Assembly (NCBI GenBank): GCA_025966225.1
Contig: JAOPVI010000137.1
Span: forward strand, 1-37,816
Source of the DNA: Mycobacterium sp.
GTDB lineage: Bacteria > Actinomycetota > Actinomycetes > Mycobacteriales > Mycobacteriaceae
DNA: 37,816 nucleotides
Reading direction: 5' to 3'
A program made the position numbers and the translations under genes. Each line of letters begins with the position of its first letter. The first letter of the stretch is position 1. Of the stretch, positions 31,404 through 37,816 are shown piece after piece. A model generated the notes under the pieces. It was not told the DNA's origin. It did not search any database and saw only the letters and a program-made list of their open reading frames with translations.

Positions 31404-31522
31404 GTACGACGCGATCTTACTGGGAATATGCCCCGGATTTACTGGACGGGCGCTGCGCCCGTGGGGACACTACCGCGATTGCAGCCAATGGTCACTAGTG
31501 CGTCACACGTGCCCGAATGAAC

Positions 31523-31551
31523 TTGATGTCACTGGGTTACACAGATATATT
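31523..31551 (+). promoter_or_regulatory. desA1 promoter with imperfect dyad in the spacer
   Basis: TTGATG (31523-31528) and TATATT (31546-31551) are 17 bases apart. Within lies TGTCAC-TGG-GTTACA (31527-31541), an inverted repeat with one mismatched pair. A transcription start near 31558 would give a leader of about 32 bases to GTG 31590. Mycobacterial desA1 is reported to be controlled by a TetR-type repressor (MadR); this dyad is a candidate site by position only. Confidence 0.6.
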
Positions 31552-31589
31552 GCGTGCAACCATCAGGTACAGATATCTCGGAGGGGCCA

Positions 31590-32594
31590 GTGTCGAACGA
31601 CTTGACCGATTTGCAGCTTCTGCAGGAACTCGAGCCCGTTGTCGAGAAGAACATCAACCGGCATCTGTCCATGCGCAAGGACTGGAACCCACACGACTAC
31701 ATCCCGTGGTCCGACGGCAAGAACTACTACGCCCTCGGCGGACAGGACTGGCATCCCGAACAGTCGCAGCTGTCCGAGGTCGCCCAGGTCGCCATGCTGC
31801 AGAACCTGCTGACCGAGGACAACCTGCCGTCCTATCACCGCGAGATCGCGATGAACTTCAGCATGGACGGCCCGTGGGGCTGGTGGGTCAACCGCTGGAC
31901 GGCCGAGGAGAACCGGCACGGCATCGCCCTGCGCGACTACCTCGTCGTCACCCGCGCGATCGACCCGATCGAGCTCGAGGAACTGCGTGTCGAGCAGATG
32001 ACCCGCGGCTTCAGCCCCGGCCAGGGCAACCAGGGCGACATGTTCGCCGAGAGCCTGTTCGACTCGGTCATCTACGTGACGTTCCAGGAGCTCGCCACCC
32101 GCGTCTCGCACCGCAACACCGGCAAGGCCTGCAACGAACCCGTCGCCGACCAGTTGCTCGGTCGCGTCTCGGCCGACGAGAACCTGCACATGATCTTCTA
32201 TCGGGATGTGTCCGCTGCCGGGTTTGACATCGCGCCCAACCAGGCGATGAAGGGCCTGCACCGGGTGCTGCGCAACTTCAAGATGCCCGGGTACACCGTG
32301 CCCGAGTTCCGACGCAAGGCGGTCGTCATCGCCGTCGGTGGCGTGTACGACCCGCGCATCCACCTCGACGACGTCGTCATGCCCGTGCTGAAGAAGTGGC
32401 GGATCTTCGAGCGCGAGGACTTCACCGGCGAAGCCGCCGATATGCGCGACGACCTCGGCAAGCTCGTCGAGGAGCTCGAGGACACCTGCGAGAAGTTCGA
32501 GGTGGCCAAGGTGCGTCGCCTCGAGCGCGAGCGCAAGGTCGCCGAGAAGAGGGCGATGAAGAACCTTTTGGTGACGTCATCGGCAGCCTCCTAG
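31590..32594 (+). CDS. desA1: Acyl-ACP desaturase DesA1
   Basis: A 334-residue diiron acyl-[acyl-carrier-protein] desaturase, closely matching M. tuberculosis DesA1 as I remember it (L-N-R-H-L-S-M, W-N-P-H-D-Y-I-P-W-S-D-G-K-N-Y-Y). The two diiron motifs are E-E-N-R-H (106-110) and D-E-N-L-H further on, with Glu76 and His83 in the first helix pair. It introduces double bonds into mycolic-acid precursors in the cytoplasm and is essential in mycobacteria. GTG 31590 has GGAGGGG upstream, so the earlier in-frame codon at 31554 is rejected. The dihydrouridine synthase frame begins around its stop, as in Rv0824c-Rv0823c. Confidence 0.95.
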   Translation: MSNDLTDLQLLQELEPVVEKNINRHLSMRKDWNPHDYIPWSDGKNYYALGGQDWHPEQSQLSEVAQVAMLQNLLTEDNLPSYHREIAMNFSMDGPWGWWVNRWTAEENRHGIALRDYLVVTRAIDPIELEELRVEQMTRGFSPGQGNQGDMFAESLFDSVIYVTFQELATRVSHRNTGKACNEPVADQLLGRVSADENLHMIFYRDVSAAGFDIAPNQAMKGLHRVLRNFKMPGYTVPEFRRKAVVIAVGGVYDPRIHLDDVVMPVLKKWRIFEREDFTGEAADMRDDLGKLVEELEDTCEKFEVAKVRRLERERKVAEKRAMKNLLVTSSAAS

Positions 32595-32623
32595 CTCCCA
32601 GCCAACACGCGTCGGCCCGGTCT

Positions 32624-33757
32624 CTGCAGATCGGGCCGATCGCGTTGCGCAGCCCCGTCGTGCTGGCGCCCATGGCCGGCGTGACGAACGTGGCCTTCCG
32701 GACACTCTGTCGCGAGCTAGAGCTGGCTCGCGCCGGCACTGTCAGCGGCCTCTACGTGTGCGAAATGGTCACTGCGCGTGCGCTTGTCGAGCGGCACCCG
32801 GTCACGATGCACATGACGACGTTCGCCGCCGACGAGACCCCCCGTTCGCTGCAGCTGTACACCGTCGACCCCGACACCACGTTCGCGGCAGCGCGAATGA
32901 TCGCCGACGATGGTATGGCCGACCACATCGACATGAACTTCGGTTGCCCGGTCCCGAAGGTCACCAGGCGCGGAGGCGGCGCGGCCATTCCGTTCAAGCG
33001 GCGGCTCTTCGGTCAGCTCGTGGCCGCCGCGGTCCGTGGCGTCGCGGGCACGTCGATTCCCGTGACCGTGAAGTTCCGCATCGGAATCGACGACGACCAT
33101 CACACTCACCTCGATGCAGGCCGCATCGCCGAACAGGAGGGCGCGGCGGCCGTCGCGCTGCATGCCAGAACTGCCGCCCAGCGCTACTCGGGCACCGCCG
33201 ACTGGGCACAGATCGCCGAGCTGAAGCAGCACGTCACGAGCATCCCGGTGCTCGGCAACGGCGACATCTTCGATGCGGACGACGCCATGGCGATGATGGG
33301 CTCGACGGGATGCGACGGAGTCGTCATCGGGCGGGGCTGCCTCGGCAGACCGTGGTTGTTCGCCGAATTGTCGGCCGCGTTCACCGAGCGGGAGCAGGCG
33401 ACGCCGCCGTCGCTCGGCGAGGTTGCCGACATCATGCGGCGGCACGGTGCGCTGCTGGCCGACCACTTCGGCGAGGACAAGGGCATGCGCGACATGCGCA
33501 AGCACATCGCCTGGTATCTGCACGGATTCCCGGCGGGAGCCGACCTTCGTCGGGCGTTGGCACTGGTCAAGACACTCGCCGAACTCGACGAACTGGTTGC
33601 GCAGCTGGATCCCGAAGTGCCCTTTCCGCAGGCCGCGCAAGGCCCGCGTGGCCGCCAGGGCTCGCCGGGTTCGGTGGCGCTTCCCGACGGGTGGCTGACC
33701 GATCCGGATGACTGCACGGTGCCGCTGGCGGCCGACGTCATGAACTCCGGGGGCTGA
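32624..33757 (+). CDS. dusB: tRNA-dihydrouridine synthase (Dus), start unresolved
   Basis: About 377 residues of a Dus flavoenzyme, which reduces uridines in tRNA. Seen in order: V-V-L-A-P-M-A-G-V-T-N (FMN site), L-Q-L-Y-T-V-D-P, M-N-F-G-C-P-V-P-K-V with the catalytic Cys, K-F-R-I-G-I-D, G-N-G-D-I-F-D and G-R-G-C-L-G-R-P-W. Family similarity begins near L-Q-I-G-P-I-A-L at 32624 (CTG). The only standard start codons in frame are GTG 32396, which would lie 200 bases inside desA1, and TTG 32645, which would cut the first strand. The given start is therefore where homology begins. Possible explanations are a CTG start, or initiation coupled to desA1. It corresponds to Rv0823c. Confidence 0.9.
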   Translation: MQIGPIALRSPVVLAPMAGVTNVAFRTLCRELELARAGTVSGLYVCEMVTARALVERHPVTMHMTTFAADETPRSLQLYTVDPDTTFAAARMIADDGMADHIDMNFGCPVPKVTRRGGGAAIPFKRRLFGQLVAAAVRGVAGTSIPVTVKFRIGIDDDHHTHLDAGRIAEQEGAAAVALHARTAAQRYSGTADWAQIAELKQHVTSIPVLGNGDIFDADDAMAMMGSTGCDGVVIGRGCLGRPWLFAELSAAFTEREQATPPSLGEVADIMRRHGALLADHFGEDKGMRDMRKHIAWYLHGFPAGADLRRALALVKTLAELDELVAQLDPEVPFPQAAQGPRGRQGSPGSVALPDGWLTDPDDCTVPLAADVMNSGG

Positions 33758-33968
33758 TCCGTCTCGATATCGATATGCCACTGACACCGTCGCCCACTGG
33801 AAGCTTCTCAGGTTGTCTCGTTACCATCAGAACCCACATCATGGGCTTCGAGTGGCGGAGACCCTCTACGTGCTGCTAGAAGAACAAGGAACACGAGCAG
33901 AAAGCCCCGTGCCGGGGAGCATGCAGCCCGCGGCGCGCAACACTCCATGAGTCGGAGGCCGGTAGGAC

Positions 33969-35498
33969 ATGAGTGACGGCGACAACGCCACTCCCGGCCG
34001 TCATCCCCGAGGCCAGCCGAGTGACGACAGTCACAGGGTTACCCGATCCTCCCAGCCGTTGCCAGGCGCCGCGCCGTGGGAACGAGGCCGCGGGCAGGAC
34101 GATCACACCCCCGCTGAGCAGCCCGTCGCGCACGCCCCGGGCACCAACGGTGCGATCACCGTCGCCGACCTCATCGCCAAGGTGTCAGGCGAACCGCACG
34201 ACGAACGGCCGCCCGAGCCCACCCGACACCGCGTTCCGGCTCCCCCACCTCCTCCTCCACCCCCGCCAGTTCGGGCCCGGATCGCACCATCCCGCACCAG
34301 ATCCGTCGATCGCGAGCCCTCCACCGAGGTCATCCCGGTCCTGCCTGCGCACGCGTCCGAGTTGCCGATCCTCTCGGTTGAGCGCCGCGCGGCGGCACAC
34401 CCCGCGCGGATCGGGCATGGGCCGGAACGGCCCCGTTCGAAGTCCCATCGCGGGTGGCGCACCGCCAGGGTTGTCGGTCGCGTGGCCGCCGCCCTGATCG
34501 CCGTGCTTGCGCTGGCCATGACGGGTGCGGCGTGGCAGTGGCAGGCGTCGAAGGACCGAAGCCTGAACAAGGTCGCCGCGCTCGACCCGAACTCGCACGA
34601 CATCATCGACCCCAACGCGCAGTTCGGCGACGAGAACTTCCTCATCGTCGGCGTCGACAGCCGCATCGGCCAGAACAGCGACATGGGCGCGGGTAACACC
34701 GCGGATGCCGCGGGCGCGCGCTCCGACACCGTCATGCTGGTGAACATCCCGGCCGACCGCAAACGCGTTGTCGCCGTGTCCTTCCCACGCGATCTGGCCA
34801 TCACGCCGATCAAGTGCGAGCCGTGGAACGCCGAGACCGGCGCATACGGCCCGCTCTACGACGCGGACACCGAGAGCTACGGACCCGACGAGGTCTACAC
34901 CGAGACCAAGCTCAACTCCGCCTATTCGTTCGGCGGGCCCAAGTGCCTGGTCAAGGTGATCCAGAAGTTGTCGGGGTTGTCCATCAACCGGTTCATGGCA
35001 GTCGACTTCTCCGGTTTCGCCAAGATGGTCGACGCCGTCGGCGGGGTCGAGGTGTGCAGCACCACGCCGCTGGAGGACTACGAGCTGGGCACCGTGCTGG
35101 CCAACTCCGGCCGCCAGATCATCGATGGCCACACCGCCCTGCAGTACGTCCGTGCGCGCCAGGTCACCACCGAGACCAACGGCGACTACGGACGCATCAA
35201 ACGCCAGCAGCTCTTCCTGTCATCGCTGCTGCGCTCGCTGATCTCCAAGGAAGTGTTCTTCAGCCTCAGCAAGCTGAACAACGTCGTCAACATGTTCATC
35301 GACGACAGCTACGTCGACAACATCCAGACCAAGGACCTCGTCGACCTCGGTCAGTCGATCCAGGGCGTGAACGCCGGCCGCATCACCTTCGTCACCGTGC
35401 CGACCGGCGTCACCGACTCCGAGGGCAACGAGCCGCCACGCACCGAGGACATGCGCGCGCTGTTCGACGCGATCATCAACGACGACCCGCTGCCCTAG
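33969..35498 (+). CDS. cpsA: LytR-CpsA-Psr (LCP) family protein, CpsA-like, cut before its LytR_C domain
   Basis: A 509-residue membrane-anchored LCP enzyme, which in mycobacteria attaches arabinogalactan to peptidoglycan. A cytoplasmic, Pro-rich N-terminus of about 165 residues (including a run of ten prolines interrupted by no other residue but one Ala before it) precedes one helix at 168-190. The LCP domain follows: F-L-I-V-G-V-D-S-R, R-S-D-T-V-M-L-V-N-I, V-S-F-P-R-D-L, and T-K-L-N-S-A-Y-S-F-G-G with the Arg and Asp residues that bind pyrophosphate. TAG at 35496 ends the frame. The same frame then continues with a full LytR_C domain, which in M. tuberculosis Rv0822c is part of the same polypeptide. 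The start ATG has GTAGGAC close upstream. Confidence 0.88.
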   Translation: MSDGDNATPGRHPRGQPSDDSHRVTRSSQPLPGAAPWERGRGQDDHTPAEQPVAHAPGTNGAITVADLIAKVSGEPHDERPPEPTRHRVPAPPPPPPPPPVRARIAPSRTRSVDREPSTEVIPVLPAHASELPILSVERRAAAHPARIGHGPERPRSKSHRGWRTARVVGRVAAALIAVLALAMTGAAWQWQASKDRSLNKVAALDPNSHDIIDPNAQFGDENFLIVGVDSRIGQNSDMGAGNTADAAGARSDTVMLVNIPADRKRVVAVSFPRDLAITPIKCEPWNAETGAYGPLYDADTESYGPDEVYTETKLNSAYSFGGPKCLVKVIQKLSGLSINRFMAVDFSGFAKMVDAVGGVEVCSTTPLEDYELGTVLANSGRQIIDGHTALQYVRARQVTTETNGDYGRIKRQQLFLSSLLRSLISKEVFFSLSKLNNVVNMFIDDSYVDNIQTKDLVDLGQSIQGVNAGRITFVTVPTGVTDSEGNEPPRTEDMRALFDAIINDDPLP

Positions 35499-35993
35499 GA
35501 GAAGAACGCCGACAACACGCCGGTGCCGGAAACCCCGACGCGCAACCAGCCGGCGCCCAGCGCAGCCAACGGCGAGCTGGTCGACGCCGTCACCACGAGC
35601 CCCGGCGACATCACCGTGCGCGTCTCCAACTCGACCGGCGAGAGCGGCTTGGCGACCGTAGCGGCCAACGAGCTGAAACAGCACGGCTTCAACATCACCG
35701 ATCCCGACGACTACCCGGGACCGCTGGCCTCGACGACGGAGTTCTTCTCCGCGGGCAACGAGCAGGCCGCGGCCACCGTCGCGTCGTCGTTCTCCAATCC
35801 AACGATCGAACGGGTGACGGGCATGGGCACCACGATCCGGGTGGTGCTCGGGTCCGACTTCGCCTCGGTTGCTCCTCCGACGCCGAGCGGCTCGCCGATC
35901 CAGGTCCACGTGCTCAAGGGCACCAGCAGCGAACCCACCCACCTGCCAGAGGACCTGACGGTCACCAACGCCGCCGATACCACGTGCGAGTGA
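35499..35993 (+). pseudogene. LytR_C domain cut from the CpsA-like protein by an in-frame TAG
   Basis: The frame of the LCP gene goes on without a shift after TAG 35496-35498: a linker of about 30 residues, then V-R-V-S-N-S-T-G-E-S-G-L-A (typical LytR_C opening), L-K-Q-H-G-F-N-I-T, G-N-E-Q-A-A-A-T-V-A and the C-terminal E-D-L-T-V-T-N-A-A-D-T-T-C-E, which matches the end of Rv0822c as I remember it. GTG 35523 could restart translation, but the product would have no signal peptide or membrane helix and would stay inside the cell. The domain is otherwise intact, which argues for a recent nonsense change, a sequencing error or stop readthrough. Confidence 0.85.
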
Positions 35994-36084
35994 CCCCGGA
36001 ACCGTCATCGTGGCAGGTGGCATTCACCTTTCGTTCACCGTCGACGGCGTGACCGATCGGAGCGCCAGACCGTAGGCTTGGCGC

Positions 36085-36753
36085 ATGCGTACCGCTTACC
36101 ATGAGCAACTGACCGCCCTGACGGACCAGCTCGGCGAGATGTGCGGGCTGGCAGGCGCCGCCATGGAGCGCGCCACCCAGGCCCTGTTGCAAGCCGATCT
36201 GGCACTCGCCGAGCAGGTGATCACCGATCACGAGCAGATCGCCACCATGAGCACGCGCGCCGAGGAGGCCGCATTCGTGTTGCTGGCGTTGCAGGCGCCC
36301 GTGGCCGGTGACCTGCGTGCGATCGTGAGCTCGATCCAGATCGTCGCCGACGTCGACCGGATGGGCGCGCTCGCCCTGCACGTCGCCAAGATCGCAAGGC
36401 GCCGTCACCCACAGCACGCCCTGCCCGAAGAGGTCAACGGCTACTTCGCCGAAATGGGCAGGGTCGCAGTCGATCTCGGCCACAGCGCCCAGGAGGTTCT
36501 GGTGACGCGGGATCCGGAGAAGGCTGCGCGCATCCGCGAAGAGGACGACGCGATGGACGATCTCCACCGCCATCTGTTCTCGGTGCTGATGGATCGCGAG
36601 TGGAAGCACGGCGTCACGGCGGCCGTCGACGTGACGTTGCTGAGCCGGTTCTACGAGCGTTTCGCCGACCATGCGGTCGAGGTCGCGCGTCGGGTGATAT
36701 TCCAGGTGACGGGCCGTTTCCCGGACGAGGAAGCCATCCCCGCTCCTCAGTGA
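36085..36753 (+). CDS. phoU: PhoU-family phosphate regulator (PhoY-like)
   Basis: A 222-residue all-helical PhoU protein with two three-helix repeats. Seen are the E-x-x-x-D-motifs of each half: [11 protein letters not shown] and [16 protein letters not shown]. PhoU links the Pst phosphate transporter to the phosphate two-component system and represses it when phosphate is plentiful. In mycobacteria (PhoY1/PhoY2) it also affects persistence. Position next to the CpsA-like gene matches Rv0821c (phoY2). ATG 36085 starts it, with no strong ribosome site visible. No pst genes lie in the window. Confidence 0.92.
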   Translation: MRTAYHEQLTALTDQLGEMCGLAGAAMERATQALLQADLALAEQVITDHEQIATMSTRAEEAAFVLLALQAPVAGDLRAIVSSIQIVADVDRMGALALHVAKIARRRHPQHALPEEVNGYFAEMGRVAVDLGHSAQEVLVTRDPEKAARIREEDDAMDDLHRHLFSVLMDREWKHGVTAAVDVTLLSRFYERFADHAVEVARRVIFQVTGRFPDEEAIPAPQ

Positions 36754-36859
36754 CGGGTGATCCGCACGCCGACCTTCGTGGTCGACAGCAGATCTCGAAG
36801 GACCTTCTCGAGCACCTGGAGCTTGCCGCCGCTGTAGGCCTGCAGGAAGAGAGATGCCG

Positions 36860-37816
36860 ATGAAGGCAGCAGTGGTCGAGCAATGGGGTCATCCGCCCGT
36901 CTACACCGACCAACCCGAACCCCTCGTCCGCGACGGTACGGTCGTCGCCACCGTCGAAGCATCCGCGCTGACCAACCTCACCCGTGGGCTGATGTCGGGA
37001 AAGCACTACGCCAGCAAGGAAATCGACCTGCCCGCGATCCCAGGCGTGGACGGCGTAGCCCGTCTCGAGGACGGCACCCGCGTGTACGCCGGTGCCGTCA
37101 AGCCGTACGGCATGATGGCCGAACGCACGCTAGTCGACCCGGGCGGTGCGCTCGTCCTGCCCGACGACGTGGATTCCGTCACCGCAGCGGCCATCCCCAA
37201 TCCCGGCATGTCCGCGTGGATGTCCCTGGAGTACGCGGCCGCGGTATCGCCCGGCGACAACGTCCTGGTCCTGGGGGCGACCGGTGTCACCGGCGCGATC
37301 GCGGTCCAGCTCGCCAAGTCGGCGTTTGGTGCGGGTCGGGTGGTCGTCGTGGGCCGGGACACCGCTCGACTCGACTGGCTACGGACCGTCGGCGCAGACG
37401 ACTCCATCGCGCTCAAGTCCGAGAGCCTCAGCGAGCGGGTCGCGGCACTGCACGCCGAGCGCCCCTTCGACGCGGTGCTGGACTACCTGTGGGGCGAGCC
37501 CGCCGAGCAGACGCTCACGGCGCTGGCATCCAGTCACCCCGCCGCACACTTCCACGCCACCCGATTCGTCCAGATCGGCTCCATGGCCGGAATGACGATC
37601 GACCTGCCCGCAGGAATCCTGCGCAGCACCGGAATCACGTTGTCCGGCATAGGGATTGGCAGCGTGCCGCCCGATGTCACGGCCCGGGCGCGGACCGAGG
37701 CGCTCCCGCGGATGTTCGACATGATCGCCAAGGGCGAACTTCACCTGCGCACCCAGGCACGTCCGCTGGCCGACGTCGAGCGGGTGTGGGGCGCGGCGGA
37801 ACCGGCGGCCACCCGG
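36860..37816 (+). CDS. Zinc-type alcohol dehydrogenase / quinone oxidoreductase family (MDR), C-terminus beyond window
   Basis: From ATG 36860 an open frame of 319 codons runs to the window edge. It begins M-K-A-A-V-V-E and contains the GroES-like domain (L-P-A-I-P-G-V-D-G-V-A) and the Rossmann part V-L-V-L-G-A-T-G-V-T-G-A-I-A-V-Q-L-A-K, followed by V-G-R-D. The structural zinc cysteines and the catalytic Cys-His pair of true alcohol dehydrogenases are absent, so it belongs with the quinone-oxidoreductase-like MDRs. ATG 36854 in frame, with AGGAAG four bases upstream, is an equally possible start. Only a few residues are likely to be missing at the end. Confidence 0.87.
   Translation, partial: MKAAVVEQWGHPPVYTDQPEPLVRDGTVVATVEASALTNLTRGLMSGKHYASKEIDLPAIPGVDGVARLEDGTRVYAGAVKPYGMMAERTLVDPGGALVLPDDVDSVTAAAIPNPGMSAWMSLEYAAAVSPGDNVLVLGATGVTGAIAVQLAKSAFGAGRVVVVGRDTARLDWLRTVGADDSIALKSESLSERVAALHAERPFDAVLDYLWGEPAEQTLTALASSHPAAHFHATRFVQIGSMAGMTIDLPAGILRSTGITLSGIGIGSVPPDVTARARTEALPRMFDMIAKGELHLRTQARPLADVERVWGAAEPAATR

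Noticed and set aside
32717..33787. Minus-strand open frame opposite the dihydrouridine synthase gene
   Set aside because: The plus-strand frame carries every Dus motif; the minus-strand one has none.
33905..33917. Hairpin CCCCG-TGC-CGGGG as a terminator for the Dus gene
   Set aside because: Only five base pairs, nearly 150 bases after the stop, with no T-tract; too weak to call.
1..37816. CRISPR arrays, tRNA or rRNA genes, insertion sequences, phage genes
   Set aside because: Looked for regular direct repeats, cloverleaf-like stretches, transposase motifs and terminal repeats by eye and found none that could be supported.

Overview
The window is high-GC DNA from a mycobacterium. The evidence is a complete yrbE-mce operon, MmpS-like and hemophore-like secreted proteins, F420-type luciferase-family oxidoreductases, and a right-hand block whose order (DUF2236 oxygenase, TetR, DesA1 desaturase, tRNA-dihydrouridine synthase, LytR-CpsA-Psr protein, PhoU) matches, from memory, the M. 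tuberculosis Rv0826-Rv0821c neighbourhood. The right third (about 28.7-37.8 kb) therefore looks like conserved chromosome. The left two thirds look like an accessory lipid or terpenoid/steroid-type metabolism island.

Left block (1-9.4 kb). On the minus strand lie, in transcription order: an aminoglycoside-phosphotransferase-fold kinase, a LuxE-like acyl-protein synthetase and a LuxC-like acyl reductase (joined by ATGA stop/start overlaps); then a DUF7064/DUF7065-type protein, a second APH-fold kinase, and the first 42 codons of an Mce-type ATPase (MceG/Mkl). Divergent from the first kinase are a luciferase-like F420-type monooxygenase, a short-chain dehydrogenase and a TetR regulator. This resembles a fatty-acid reductase (LuxC/LuxE) set linked to a LuxA-fold enzyme, but without a typical LuxAB pair or LuxD.

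Middle block (9.5-20.5 kb). One long minus-strand operon encodes two YrbE permeases, MceA-F, an Mce-associated membrane protein and four further small secreted proteins, mostly with overlapping or very close junctions. About 1 kb of non-coding DNA with an AT-rich inverted repeat lies upstream.

Third block (21.5-28.7 kb). A phytoene-desaturase-like FAD enzyme and a second DUF7064-type protein are transcribed leftward. A TetR regulator, a seven-helix membrane protein and an aldo/keto reductase are transcribed rightward. A hemophore-like protein, an MmpS-like lipoprotein and a decayed rtcB relic fill the rest.

The most striking regulatory observation is one promoter architecture at three separate places: TTGAWA - 4 nt - ATTCAT - 7 nt - TANNNT. 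It precedes the DUF7065 gene (2453-2481), the DUF7064-FAD pair (24320-24348) and the seven-helix membrane protein (25311-25339). ATTCAT is always at spacer positions 5-10 of a 17-nt spacer. The TetR gene at 24365 begins inside a perfect ATGAATA-CA-TATTCAT repeat, so it is the natural candidate regulator. This ties the two ends of the island, more than 20 kb apart, into one probable regulon.

Other oddities are an in-frame amber codon that cuts the LytR_C domain from the CpsA-like protein, a YrbE with a roughly 100-residue N-terminal extension, and a dihydrouridine synthase gene with no evident canonical start. No tRNA, rRNA, CRISPR array, insertion sequence or phage gene was recognised.
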